Position numbers and translations under genes: made by a program. Source: a virus. Taken from it: a stretch of 32,408 nucleotides of DNA. The stretch lies in the IMG/VR virus record IMGVR_UViG_3300009164_000214, positions 1-32,408 of that record. The stretch is one strand, 5' to 3'. Numbering within the stretch: the stretch's first letter is position 1; every line of letters begins with the position of its first letter. Positions 1 to 7,883 of the stretch are shown piece by piece. The notes beneath the pieces were generated by a model, which ran no database searches, had not been told where the DNA came from, and saw nothing but the letters and a program-made list of their open reading frames with translations.

Positions 1-81
1 AGTATTTGGGAAGATAAGAAAGGTAGACATTATAGGGTTTATGAATTATTTAAAGAAGAATATTTAAAAACAAAATATTAA
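1..81 (+). CDS. 3' end of a truncated gene, unknown
   Basis: An open frame enters from the left edge in frame 1 and stops at TAA (79-81), giving 26 residues rich in Lys, Glu and Tyr, with ELFKEEYLKTKY at the end. The start lies outside the window. It is on the same strand as the replication genes that follow, and a 38-base gap separates it from the next start. The fragment is too short to assign a function, and it could be an open frame without meaning, but its sense and spacing fit the plus-strand operon. Confidence 0.45.
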   Translation, partial: SIWEDKKGRHYRVYELFKEEYLKTKY

Positions 82-119
82 ATAGAAGAAAAATACAACG
101 AAACATACGGAGGTAACAA

Positions 120-206
120 ATGATAATAGTAATATGTGCAGTTATGGTAGCTATGCCACTTTGGGTAATTGCTAGTGAATTAAGGGAAATAAGGATAAAG
201 AAATGA
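120..206 (+). CDS. 28-residue single-span membrane peptide
   Basis: A 28-codon frame starts at ATG 120 and ends in TGA (204-206), overlapping the next start as ATGA (203-206). The first 17 residues (MIIVICAVMVAMPLWVI) are hydrophobic enough to span a membrane, followed by a charged tail ending EIRIKK. A strong Shine-Dalgarno-like GGAGG (109-113) sits 6 bases upstream, one of the few clear ones here. The overlap and ribosome site argue it is translated. Its function is unknown; small phage membrane peptides of this form can be inner-membrane effectors, but nothing here proves that. Confidence 0.55.
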   Translation: MIIVICAVMVAMPLWVIASELREIRIKK

Positions 207-439
207 GTGAGAAACCAAAATTAGAAAAGTGTTCCTTCACATTTGGGCAAGAAGGAAACACCAATGGAACAACTGATAAATACGAGGAGATAACCATAGA
301 ATGTGAGTCTGGACTTGGTATCGATAACGATGAAGGTTGTTATTACGTTTTGAAAACTGAATCTGGTTGGAGCATAGACAATGTAAATGACTTACAAGAA
401 TTATTCAATAGAATTAACAAAGTAATAAATGAACGCTGA
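203..439 (+). CDS. small acidic hypothetical protein
   Basis: A 78-residue protein I do not recognise. It is acidic and polar (KYEEITIECESG, a DNDEG stretch) with a C-terminal segment that looks helical (VNDLQELFNRINKVINER). No zinc ligands, signal peptide or membrane span is visible. The start overlaps the preceding membrane peptide (ATGA), and the 3' end overlaps the primase-helicase start by 11 bases, so it is translationally coupled in the replication operon. An AAGGA-like ribosome site lies just upstream. A replication accessory role is only suggested by position. Confidence 0.7.
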   Translation: MSEKPKLEKCSFTFGQEGNTNGTTDKYEEITIECESGLGIDNDEGCYYVLKTESGWSIDNVNDLQELFNRINKVINER

Positions 440-2168
440 TAAACTAATTAAGTTAGGTATAGACCTAAGAGATAAATGGAGTGGTGAGGTTAAGACCAAA
501 TGTCCTAAGTGTTCATCCAGCAGAAAGAAACAAACCGACCCCTCCCTTGGTGTTAATATAGACAAGGGTGTATGGAAGTGTCACCATTGTGGATGGAGTG
601 GTAGCGTGAATGAATATGTGAGACCCGAACCAAGGGCACAAGTCACAACTGCAAAAATACTTGAGTACTTTGAGAAGAGAAAGATTACTGCTGAGACCGT
701 AAAGAAGTTTGATGTATCTGAGAGTAACGAATGGATGCCCCAAGATCAGAAAGACCACAAGGTAGTTTGTTTCAATTACTATCTAGATGGAGAACTAATC
801 AATATTAAATTTAAGACATCGGATAAGATGTTTAAGATGGTCAAAGATGCCCGTAAGATTCCGTACAATATCGATTGTATTAAGAATTCGCCATATGTAA
901 TTATATCTGAGGGCGAGGAGGAGACAATGGTTTGGTCTCAGAGTAATTTGAATGCCATCTCTGTACCTAACGGGGCCAGTAAGAATAACAATAATCTTGA
1001 GTGGTTAGATTCTGTATATGATTTGTTTCAAGACAAAACAATCTATATCGCTACAGATAACGATGAGCCAGGCAGAAAACTTAAGGATGACTTAGCTCGT
1101 AGGTTTAGTTCATCTGATATACGTATCATTGATTTCCCTGAGGGCGAGAAGGATGCCAATGATTGTTTGGTGCGTTATGGTCAAGACTTTGTATCTCGTT
1201 TGTTTATCGATGCAAAGCAATTACCAATTACCGAGATTTCCTCGGCATCTGATTACTTATCTCTGATTGAATCATATAGGAAGGATGGTTATCCAGTTGG
1301 GTCTCACGTAGGAATGTCTGAGACCGATGAACATATATCTTGGAATCGTGGGGAGTTAGGTGTAGTTACGGGAATCCCCGGATCAGGTAAGAGTACTTGG
1401 TTAGACTTTATGTTTGTCAGGTTGGCTTATTTAAAAGGATGGAAGTTTGCGATGTTTAGTCCAGAGAATATTGCTCCATTAAAAATTACACGTTTGTCTG
1501 AACAAATATTAAATAAAGGCTTGGGCTCTATGAACTCAAAAGAGGTTGAACATAGCGTTGGTATTATCAATAAACACTTTTGGTTTTACAACGTAGAAAC
1601 CTTGGAAGACTACACGATTTCAAATCTATTGAGACTTGCTGAGACTATGGTTAAACGTAGTGGAATTGATTGCCTATGTCTTGATCCGTTTAATTATATC
1701 GAACAAGATGCAAGTGATGACAGCAGTAACGAAAAAATTGGAAACCTTCTGCGTAAACTTAAGCAGTTCGCTGTTAAGATGAACGTATTGGTTGTATTGG
1801 TTGCCCATCCACGTAAGATGGATAAGACTGGTGGCAACTACAATGTGCCAAGACTATACGATATCTCTGGGTCTCACCACTTTTTTAACGTACCTGATTG
1901 GGGTGTAGCAGTACATCGTACATTTCAGAACGGACAGAAAGACCCTGTAGAAATACACGTACAAAAAATTAAATACCACTTCCGAGGTAAATTGGGAAGA
2001 ATTGACTATGAGTTTAACCGTGACTCTGGTCAGTATACAGAAGACGGAAAGTTTAAATCTTTAATACTATTAAAAAATGATATTCAAACAGATGAGAATG
2101 ATATGTTTAGCTCACAAGAAGCGTGGGGAAGAGGTGCTGGAATTCAACCTGTCACCACACTATTTTAA
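429..2168 (+). CDS. Twinkle/T7 gp4-like DNA primase-helicase
   Basis: This 579-residue protein would prime and unwind DNA at the phage fork. The N-terminus has a zinc ribbon with two cysteine pairs (CPKC near residue 25, CHHCGWSG near 51), as in bacteriophage primases. A Toprim-like region follows, with the acidic ISEGEEE near residue 159 and the YIATDNDEPGR motif near 209. The C-terminal half is a RecA-fold helicase of the DnaB/gp4 type: Walker A GIPGSGKST near 314, a Walker B-like CLCLDPFNYIE near 416, and the conserved LVVLVAHPRKM strand. Domain order and length fit the T7 gp4/Twinkle family. It sits directly upstream of a DNA polymerase, as in many phage replication modules. The start ATG 429 overlaps the preceding gene. 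Confidence 0.93.
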   Translation: MNADKLIKLGIDLRDKWSGEVKTKCPKCSSSRKKQTDPSLGVNIDKGVWKCHHCGWSGSVNEYVRPEPRAQVTTAKILEYFEKRKITAETVKKFDVSESNEWMPQDQKDHKVVCFNYYLDGELINIKFKTSDKMFKMVKDARKIPYNIDCIKNSPYVIISEGEEETMVWSQSNLNAISVPNGASKNNNNLEWLDSVYDLFQDKTIYIATDNDEPGRKLKDDLARRFSSSDIRIIDFPEGEKDANDCLVRYGQDFVSRLFIDAKQLPITEISSASDYLSLIESYRKDGYPVGSHVGMSETDEHISWNRGELGVVTGIPGSGKSTWLDFMFVRLAYLKGWKFAMFSPENIAPLKITRLSEQILNKGLGSMNSKEVEHSVGIINKHFWFYNVETLEDYTISNLLRLAETMVKRSGIDCLCLDPFNYIEQDASDDSSNEKIGNLLRKLKQFAVKMNVLVVLVAHPRKMDKTGGNYNVPRLYDISGSHHFFNVPDWGVAVHRTFQNGQKDPVEIHVQKIKYHFRGKLGRIDYEFNRDSGQYTEDGKFKSLILLKNDIQTDENDMFSSQEAWGRGAGIQPVTTLF

Positions 2169-2319
2169 AGAGTTAAAACAAAACTATTTCCTCTTTGATA
2201 AGAAGGAAATACCCATTATATCTTCGGGGTGGAATAAAATAGAAGATTACTATTATAAAGAATTACACACAAGCCAAGGTAGTTTTTACGGCAACACAAT
2301 TAACTATAGCTTAAGATGA
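2077..2319 (+). CDS. small hypothetical protein between helicase and polymerase
   Basis: A frame of up to 80 residues overlaps the end of the primase-helicase and finishes with ATGA (2316-2319), coupled to the polymerase start. The true start is unclear. ATG at 2077, 2092 or 2098 would make a long overlap with the helicase; GTG at 2134, preceded by a purine-rich GGGGAAGAG, would shorten it to about 35 bases and give a 61-residue protein starting with the LEFNLSPHYF stretch. The well-formed, non-repetitive remainder (many Tyr, Phe, Lys) looks like a real small protein. No family is recognised; a replication accessory is a guess from position alone. Confidence 0.6.
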   Translation: MIFKQMRMICLAHKKRGEEVLEFNLSPHYFKELKQNYFLFDKKEIPIISSGWNKIEDYYYKELHTSQGSFYGNTINYSLR

Positions 2320-4244
2320 TAAAAGTATACGACATAGAAACATTCTGCAATTGTTTTACCTACATAGATTACGATCCTGACACTAAAGAAAGTAAGGAGT
2401 TTGTAGTGACAAGTTTCAGAAACGAACTAAAGGATTTTGTTTCCTATTTGAAAACTTTAAAAAAGAAAAAGGCCGGGATGGTTGGCTTCAACAATGTACA
2501 CTTTGACTGGCCTATAGTACGTGCTATTATGGAAGGAGAATTACGTACAGCCGAGCAGATTTATTCTTTGACTCAGAATATTATTTCGAATGAAAAGAAA
2601 ACTTATACCAAGCAAGAGATTCCTCAGTTAGATTTGTACTTGCTGAATCACTACGATAACAAAGCACGTAGCACATCTTTAAAAGCTTTGGAAGTTTCTT
2701 TGGGGTGGGATAACGTATTGGATATGCCTTTAGACCATACCACGGAGATTACTCCTAACAATATTGATATTCTATTATCGTACAATAGAAACGATGTTAT
2801 GTTTACTGCTGAGTTCTATAAGGCGTGTGCTGAGAAGATTGAGTTACGTAAGAAAATCAGTAAGAAGTATAACCTCAAGGTTATAAATAAGAGCGATGTT
2901 GTAATAGGAGAATCAATTTTTATTAAATATTTATCTGAAGATATGGATATACCACCGAATGAACTAACTAAAATTAGGGGAAAACGTGCAGACGTGCCCC
3001 TAAAACAGATTATCTTTCCTTATGTGAAGTTTGATGAGCCTCGCTTCCAAAAGTTGCTTAGATTGATGCAAGAAACTGTTTCCTCCAGTAACTTTTTAAA
3101 AGACTTTGTTGAGAATTTAGACACGGGTTTGTCAACCAATGAACTATTGGAAAAGTTTAAGGATAACAATATCCGTGTGCAAAGAATTGCCCAACAGAAA
3201 AAGTCATTCTCATTTAGTGTTCAGCACGATGATTTGAGGATTGATTATGGTGTGGGTGGTATCCACGGATGTATCAAGCCTGGGGTATATAAGTCAAGTT
3301 TATCACACGGAATACTTGACATTGATGTTAAATCATATTACCCTAACTTATTTATTCAAAATAACTTACATCCACGTCAGATGGATCAACATACCTTTGT
3401 TAAAGTATACTCAGACATATTTCAAGAGAGGGTTAAAGCACAGAAAGAAGGCGACAAATTAACCTCCGATGCACTCAAGTTGGCACTCAACGGTTTGTTT
3501 GGTAAGACGGGCTCAGATGTCAGTTGTTTCTACGATCCGTTTGTATTTTATTCGGTAACTGTAAATGGTCAACTGCTTTTGTCTATGTTGGTAGAGCGGC
3601 TTACTTCTAAAGGTGCGTCCCTACTGCAAGTTAACACAGATGGTGTTACAATTTTATATGATTATTTGTTACGAGATGAAATTATAAATATATGTAAAGA
3701 ATGGGAAGCCATCACCAAATTACAATTGGAGTATGCAGACTATTCTCAGATGATTATCCGGGATGTAAATAATTATATTGCTGTAGGTACTGATGGTAAG
3801 ATTAAAGAGAAAGGTTCTTTCGAAACTAAGAAGGATTGGCATAAGGATAATTCTTATATGGTTGTACCTTTGGCTGTACGTGAATACTTTGTAAATGGTA
3901 CTCCAATAGAGGAGACCTTAGCCAAGCATGAAAACATATTAGATTTCTGTGGTAGGTACAAGGCATCCAAAGGATGGCACGTAGAGTTTGCTTACTTGGA
4001 TGGCAATACTGAGAAACGAATTGAGTTTGGTAAGATATATCGATTCCTTCCAGTAATTAAGGGTGGTGTATCTTTGAAATTAAATAAGGATGGCAGACAA
4101 CACCATCTATGTGAAGGGTATCAAACCTATCCGTATAATCAATTGGAGAAATTTGATAAGAGTAATTTGAATATGAAATTTTTTGTAGCAGAATGTCAGA
4201 AACTAATCGAGACGATATATCCATCGCAGGAGGTACTCTTCTAA
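2316..4244 (+). CDS. family B DNA polymerase with 3'-5' exonuclease
   Basis: A 642-residue replicative DNA polymerase. Exonuclease motifs are visible: Exo I with D6-I-E8, Exo II GFNNVHFD (57-64) and Exo III YNRNDVMF near 157. Polymerase motif A is DVKSYYP (337-343), motif B is KLALNGLFGK near 388-397, and motif C is VNTDG with D442. Motif C reads NTD rather than the usual DTD, so the first Asp is Asn while the second, metal-binding Asp is kept. Only about 50 residues separate motifs A and B, leaving no room for the TPR1 insertion of protein-primed (phi29-type) enzymes, so it probably extends primers made by the upstream primase-helicase. It is short for family B but complete by motifs. It is coupled to its neighbour by ATGA. 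Confidence 0.92.
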   Translation: MIKVYDIETFCNCFTYIDYDPDTKESKEFVVTSFRNELKDFVSYLKTLKKKKAGMVGFNNVHFDWPIVRAIMEGELRTAEQIYSLTQNIISNEKKTYTKQEIPQLDLYLLNHYDNKARSTSLKALEVSLGWDNVLDMPLDHTTEITPNNIDILLSYNRNDVMFTAEFYKACAEKIELRKKISKKYNLKVINKSDVVIGESIFIKYLSEDMDIPPNELTKIRGKRADVPLKQIIFPYVKFDEPRFQKLLRLMQETVSSSNFLKDFVENLDTGLSTNELLEKFKDNNIRVQRIAQQKKSFSFSVQHDDLRIDYGVGGIHGCIKPGVYKSSLSHGILDIDVKSYYPNLFIQNNLHPRQMDQHTFVKVYSDIFQERVKAQKEGDKLTSDALKLALNGLFGKTGSDVSCFYDPFVFYSVTVNGQLLLSMLVERLTSKGASLLQVNTDGVTILYDYLLRDEIINICKEWEAITKLQLEYADYSQMIIRDVNNYIAVGTDGKIKEKGSFETKKDWHKDNSYMVVPLAVREYFVNGTPIEETLAKHENILDFCGRYKASKGWHVEFAYLDGNTEKRIEFGKIYRFLPVIKGGVSLKLNKDGRQHHLCEGYQTYPYNQLEKFDKSNLNMKFFVAECQKLIETIYPSQEVLF

Positions 4245-4540
4245 CAAACTTTATTCCTCATTATGGAATAGACTTAAGGGTAATTTTATTATCGTTATCA
4301 AATGAATTGGTACGTAAAAAAATTACCTTTGGGCCTTATTTTACAGATAGAACCGATGTTATAGTTCCTACACTAAAACATCGATTTTATACTAAACCTG
4401 TACGTGGGTACTTAATTGTATCTTGTAGGTCAAAAATTAAAATACCAATGGAGACAGATAAGAATGGATTGAGTCTTAATACGATTGAAATACTTTGTGA
4501 GTATTTAGAAAAGATAGAAATTAACTATCCTATATTTTAA
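4193..4540 (+). CDS. hypothetical protein, last gene of plus-strand module
   Basis: A 115-residue protein starting inside the last codons of the polymerase gene (about 50 bases overlap) in another frame. The sequence is mixed alpha/beta with a basic central part (RFYTKPVRGYLIVSCRSKI) and no recognised motif. An AGGAGG-like stretch lies within the frame near 4228, not upstream of the chosen ATG, so a later non-ATG start cannot be excluded. It ends at 4540, overlapping the end of the convergent terminase gene by 11 bases. Function unknown. Confidence 0.7.
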   Translation: MSETNRDDISIAGGTLLTNFIPHYGIDLRVILLSLSNELVRKKITFGPYFTDRTDVIVPTLKHRFYTKPVRGYLIVSCRSKIKIPMETDKNGLSLNTIEILCEYLEKIEINYPIF

Positions 4541-6341
4541 CTGTCTTCCAAACACGGACGTAACGACCACCTTGGTATTCAACAAAAGGAATTTCCTTTG
4601 TCTTGACCTCCTCTGGTTTCTTACGTTCGTATTTTTTAATTCTATTTTTGTGGTGAATTTCACAAGCAACAATTGCATCGGATATATCCGTATTTTCTAT
4701 AAGGTAGTTTTTAAGTTCTTGTATAATTTCCAAGAACCAAATCTCATCGCAGTATGCCTTAAGATAGTCTATTAGATATGAATTGCCTCGCTCTGCTGTA
4801 ACATCGTTCTTGTAGTATCCAATTGAATCATCGTCCTTGAAGAAACCTTTACCTAAGAATACTGGTTTCTTAGCAAGTAGATGTATCTTACCAAAGTCTT
4901 TGTACTTTTGTTTTACTACACCTCCTCTGTTAATCTCTATCATTGCTATAGCGTTATTGTAGTACTCTTGCATTAGAATCATATTCTTTACAATTTCTTC
5001 TGGGTCTGAGTCCCTTTCGGTATAGTATGCAACGTAACGATTGGTATCGATATCCTTGATGGCAATCGCTTGTTTAGAACCATCGCCCATATTCTTTGAG
5101 TTAAATGGAATAGGGTCAATACCAGCAATATAAGTATGTCCTTCAACCACATCTTCTAAAAAATGCATAGGGCTGCTTAGGTTGGGTTCTTTGACAATTC
5201 CTCCATTAAAATCATAACGAAGAGTCGAGCGGTCAATAGGTGGACGTGATGCTAAGATAATACGTTCTTGTGTATCTAACTTATCCATAATGTATTTAGG
5301 AAACGCACCTCCTCCACTAACAGAAAATACCTCATTGATATCCAAAGGATATTGTTTGATAAACGAATTTAAGAAAGACTTATCTTCTAACCTATCTAAC
5401 TTATCCCTAGTCTTCATAATGTACTCAGTCGCTGCTTTCTCATCGCTGTGACCATTAGGACAGAAGTTTAGATACTTGCCAGTTTCCTTACCCTTATCAT
5501 CCAACTCTGGAGCCTCCATAATACCTTGGTATCCTGGAAGAAACATCGTTAATATATTTAGTTCGGCAGCAGAATCCCATAGAGTACGTGCAAGTTTTTG
5601 TCCTACAGATGTAGCTTCCCCGGCACTTCCTCCAATAACAATAGGAGCAACCTTAACGAAACCTGATCGTGTACTTGCCTGAGCAGATTTGTAAACCTTA
5701 TCTGCCTTGGGATGCAACATACACTCATCTATAAAAATATGCATTGCACGATACGCCTCAAATGCTGTTGGTGTATCTACGGTCTCTTTGGTAATAATCT
5801 GAGAGTCCAAACCAGTTACACTACCAGTTTTTACCTCTCTCTTACCCAAGTGTAAGTAACCTTCTTGTCTTGTCGATACAACACCAGGACGGGCATATGA
5901 ATCAAATTCATCGTATACAACACGCAGTTTATCCTTGAATAAAGCCTCTAGTCTTTTCTTATCGGCAGATGTAATCAAAGAAGTCGATCCTGGATTGGTC
6001 ATTGCTATCCACATAGGAATAATTCCTCCAAATATAAAAGATAAGCCGACCTCACGTCTCTTAGTCACGAATAAATCGTGATTAGTTCTACGTGCCTCTA
6101 GGTATCCTCCATAAATTAAATCATCTATATCTCGCCAAATCGGTCTTTTTTTGAAACCTCTGGCGTCTTTTACGAATCCTTGAGTTAACGCATAGTAATG
6201 AGGACCAGCTAAATCGAAGCGTCCTTCAATCCAATATTCCTTTTCCTTACTCCACCATAAATCTTTTTCTTGCTTAGTGGAGTTAGGATTGATTAGGTAC
6301 TTACTTGCCCAATCTTCGTATACAAATTTGGATGCTTTCAT
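4530..6341 (-). CDS. terL: terminase large subunit (DNA packaging ATPase/nuclease)
   Basis: A 603-residue packaging motor protein that would pump DNA into proheads and cut concatemers. The ATPase half has a non-classical Walker A (KRREVGLS near residue 93) of the type found in large terminases, and Walker B IFIDEC near 203. The C-terminal half fits an RNase H-like nuclease: AGIDPIPF near 407 gives the first acidic residue, with conserved acidic positions later, including ISDAIVACEIHH near 553. Length is normal for the family. It is the last gene of a minus-strand module, and the upstream gene overlaps its start by 4 bases. It ends in TAG inside the end of the convergent plus-strand gene. Confidence 0.93.
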   Translation of the reverse strand: MKASKFVYEDWASKYLINPNSTKQEKDLWWSKEKEYWIEGRFDLAGPHYYALTQGFVKDARGFKKRPIWRDIDDLIYGGYLEARRTNHDLFVTKRREVGLSFIFGGIIPMWIAMTNPGSTSLITSADKKRLEALFKDKLRVVYDEFDSYARPGVVSTRQEGYLHLGKREVKTGSVTGLDSQIITKETVDTPTAFEAYRAMHIFIDECMLHPKADKVYKSAQASTRSGFVKVAPIVIGGSAGEATSVGQKLARTLWDSAAELNILTMFLPGYQGIMEAPELDDKGKETGKYLNFCPNGHSDEKAATEYIMKTRDKLDRLEDKSFLNSFIKQYPLDINEVFSVSGGGAFPKYIMDKLDTQERIILASRPPIDRSTLRYDFNGGIVKEPNLSSPMHFLEDVVEGHTYIAGIDPIPFNSKNMGDGSKQAIAIKDIDTNRYVAYYTERDSDPEEIVKNMILMQEYYNNAIAMIEINRGGVVKQKYKDFGKIHLLAKKPVFLGKGFFKDDDSIGYYKNDVTAERGNSYLIDYLKAYCDEIWFLEIIQELKNYLIENTDISDAIVACEIHHKNRIKKYERKKPEEVKTKEIPFVEYQGGRYVRVWKTVKI

Positions 6342-6745
6342 CGTCTAGTATTTACACGATCAAGGAATGAATCAGCAGAGTCATCAATTACTTCATCCTC
6401 TGGATACGCTTCTAATTTCGCTAACTTTAAACTCTTGTTAACTTTGTCTCCTGCTTGGAGTAATTTAAACAGACCATCTTGATATGGGTCATCTAAGTCT
6501 AAAGTGTGGTCACGTACAGATTTCATCAGTTCCTTAGATGCTGTGATTAAAACTGCATAAAAGTCTTTAGCAGGATCAAACAATTGTACCTGCAATCTTT
6601 CTATGGCTTCGGTCTCAGAAATATTATTTTCCGTTAGGAATTCCGAAAGCTTTTCTAAGCTCGTTGATTTTACGTTTTTGATCTTCAATTTCTTTTTGTG
6701 CCTTATTGGCCTCAATTGGGTTACCGATAGCGGTGTAGTACTCAC
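6338..6745 (-). CDS. probable small terminase-like or packaging accessory protein
   Basis: A 135-residue protein directly before the large terminase and overlapping its start by 4 bases. It is mostly charged and probably helical: a basic N-terminus (RHKKKLKIKNVKS), a central FLTENNISETEAIERL segment, then an acidic tail (PEDEVIDDSADSF). Position, size and charge pattern fit a small terminase subunit, but I see no clear helix-turn-helix, so this is inference. The ATG at 6745 makes a 122-base overlap with the preceding gene; a TTG start near the KLKIKN stretch would shorten that overlap. Confidence 0.65.
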   Translation of the reverse strand: MSTTPLSVTQLRPIRHKKKLKIKNVKSTSLEKLSEFLTENNISETEAIERLQVQLFDPAKDFYAVLITASKELMKSVRDHTLDLDDPYQDGLFKLLQAGDKVNKSLKLAKLEAYPEDEVIDDSADSFLDRVNTRR

Positions 6746-6812
6746 ACCACGAGATTAACTTCTGAAGTTCTTTAACTTCGTCTTCGATTATTTGTTTATT
6801 GCTTTTAGCCAT
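6624..6812 (-). CDS. small coiled-coil protein
   Basis: A 62-residue, highly charged protein that looks like one or two long helices (IEDEVKELQKLISW, then NKAQKEIEDQKRKINELRKAFG), consistent with a coiled coil. Its start overlaps the end of the upstream gene by 25 bases and its last 122 bases run inside the next gene in another frame. It lacks hydrophobic spans and any known motif. It may be a packaging or scaffold accessory, since it sits two genes from the terminase, but no function can be read from the sequence. Confidence 0.6.
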   Translation of the reverse strand: MAKSNKQIIEDEVKELQKLISWCEYYTAIGNPIEANKAQKEIEDQKRKINELRKAFGIPNGK

Positions 6813-7159
6813 TGCTCTAAATTAAAGTTTGCAAAATCACCCTCTTCGATAATTTCTCCCAAAGATAAATAAAATCTTACAATAATACCAAGAGTTTTTA
6901 ACTGCTCTCTTGTTGCAGTATTTCTGTATTTATAGTCGGGATCTAACCCACCAATAACTGCTAAATGAACTTCGTTTCCTGGACAATAGTCTAAAACAAA
7001 GAAGTGACCTTGAGCATCAATACAATGAGTTATAAATGGTTTTCTATCCAGACCACCAATATGCGTAGTTTCATTACTTAAACGATATGGTCTCTTCTCG
7101 TGAGAATATACCTCGCTAGGTAATAAATCTATTAAACTATATGTCCAGTATATTTTCAT
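6788..7159 (-). CDS. hypothetical protein in terminase module
   Basis: A 123-residue soluble protein that I do not recognise. It is rich in aromatic residues and looks alpha/beta, with a central stretch CIDAQGHFFVLDYCPGNEV and a C-terminal helical part (GDFANFNLEQWLKAINK). It overlaps the DUF3310 gene upstream by 4 bases and the coiled-coil gene downstream by 25 bases, so it is translated as part of the same unit. No signal peptide, membrane span or catalytic motif is evident. Confidence 0.75.
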   Translation of the reverse strand: MKIYWTYSLIDLLPSEVYSHEKRPYRLSNETTHIGGLDRKPFITHCIDAQGHFFVLDYCPGNEVHLAVIGGLDPDYKYRNTATREQLKTLGIIVRFYLSLGEIIEEGDFANFNLEQWLKAINK

Positions 7160-7443
7160 AATAAACTAAAGCCGGGATGTAAATCAGCCGACATATTTGT
7201 TGGACTCGACTCCATGGTAAAAAATACAGTTCCTGTTTGCATACTAATCATTTTTTCTAAATACCATTTTGCTTTTTTCATATCTTCTACTCCGCCTTTC
7301 TCCTCACATCTCCAAAGATACTTAATTACATTGGCAGTACAAACTGCATCTAATCCTTTCTTGTTAATGGTTGCTGACTCGATGGCATCGATACATTCTA
7401 CTTTACCTTGTTTGTAGTGGGATGGGTTGATATTGTCTTTCAT
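7156..7443 (-). CDS. DUF3310-family phage protein
   Basis: A 95-residue protein with the hallmark of the DUF3310 family: an N-terminal PSHYKQGKVECIDAI, then an ANVIKYLWRCEEKGG core and DMKKAKWYLEKMI helix. This family is widespread in phages, often near nucleotide metabolism or DNA-handling genes; its biochemical role is not established. A longer frame reaches 7476, but the family begins at the MKDNINPSHY start, so ATG 7443 is chosen; this start overlaps the stop of the upstream gene. The last 25 or so residues (after MQTGTVFF) are an unusual tail. A TATATTTG element lies 22 bases upstream, inside the previous gene. Confidence 0.85.
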   Translation of the reverse strand: MKDNINPSHYKQGKVECIDAIESATINKKGLDAVCTANVIKYLWRCEEKGGVEDMKKAKWYLEKMISMQTGTVFFTMESSPTNMSADLHPGFSLL

Positions 7444-7883
7444 AATGTGAATTCTTCTGTGGGCACAAATATACACAAATCTTTTGGAACACGAAAAAAA
7501 TTATCTGATCCTTTACGATCTTGTGTATTTATGTAAAGTTTTTCTTTATATTTTTCGTCAAATATAATATTAGATTGACAAAATATAGCAGCGTTTGTTT
7601 CCTTGCAGATGATGACATACCAGAAGTTTTTATTCTTCCATTTGGCTTTTCTGTTTAGAAATGAGACCGAATCAAAAGGAAAGTCCTCCTTGCAAGTCCA
7701 TGGTCTACGGGATTTCATTTCTACTTCCCACCAGTATTGTTTATCATCTTTGTAGGAGTATAAATCTATACCATAGATATCCTCGTTCTCATAAACCTCA
7801 TGACCTTTCTTAAATAAAAAATCTATAAGGAGACCTCTCCCTACATTATCATTTTCTTCGAAAGATTTCTGATTGAACTTCAT
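7440..7883 (-). CDS. probable PD-(D/E)XK-fold nuclease-like protein
   Basis: A 147-residue protein. The middle contains GIDLYSY, then about a dozen residues, then WWEVEMKSRRPW: an Asp on one strand followed by E-x-K on the next, the core signature of PD-(D/E)XK nucleases such as restriction and Holliday-junction enzymes. The rest (NRKAKWKNKNFWYVIIC, then a basic FRVPKDLCIF) fits the later strands of that fold. The start ATG 7883 is chosen because it overlaps the upstream stop as ATGA; an in-frame extension to 7940 runs inside the spanin gene. It lies between lysis and packaging genes. The enzymatic role is inference from a short motif. Confidence 0.65.
   Translation of the reverse strand: MKFNQKSFEENDNVGRGLLIDFLFKKGHEVYENEDIYGIDLYSYKDDKQYWWEVEMKSRRPWTCKEDFPFDSVSFLNRKAKWKNKNFWYVIICKETNAAIFCQSNIIFDEKYKEKLYINTQDRKGSDNFFRVPKDLCIFVPTEEFTL

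Noticed and set aside
513-758. Minus-strand 81-codon frame opposite the primase zinc ribbon
   Set aside because: It is fully antisense to conserved zinc-ribbon codons and resembles nothing; taken as a shadow.
6020-6040. CAAATATA inside the terminase gene as another promoter
   Set aside because: It has no -33 partner that I could see and no nearby start codon of a real gene; likely chance in AT-rich sequence.
4530-6341. Possible TAG stop reassignment as in some crAss-like phages
   Set aside because: TAG ends the terminase and HNH genes at sensible lengths, and TAA and TGA are used normally elsewhere; no gene needs a recoded stop.
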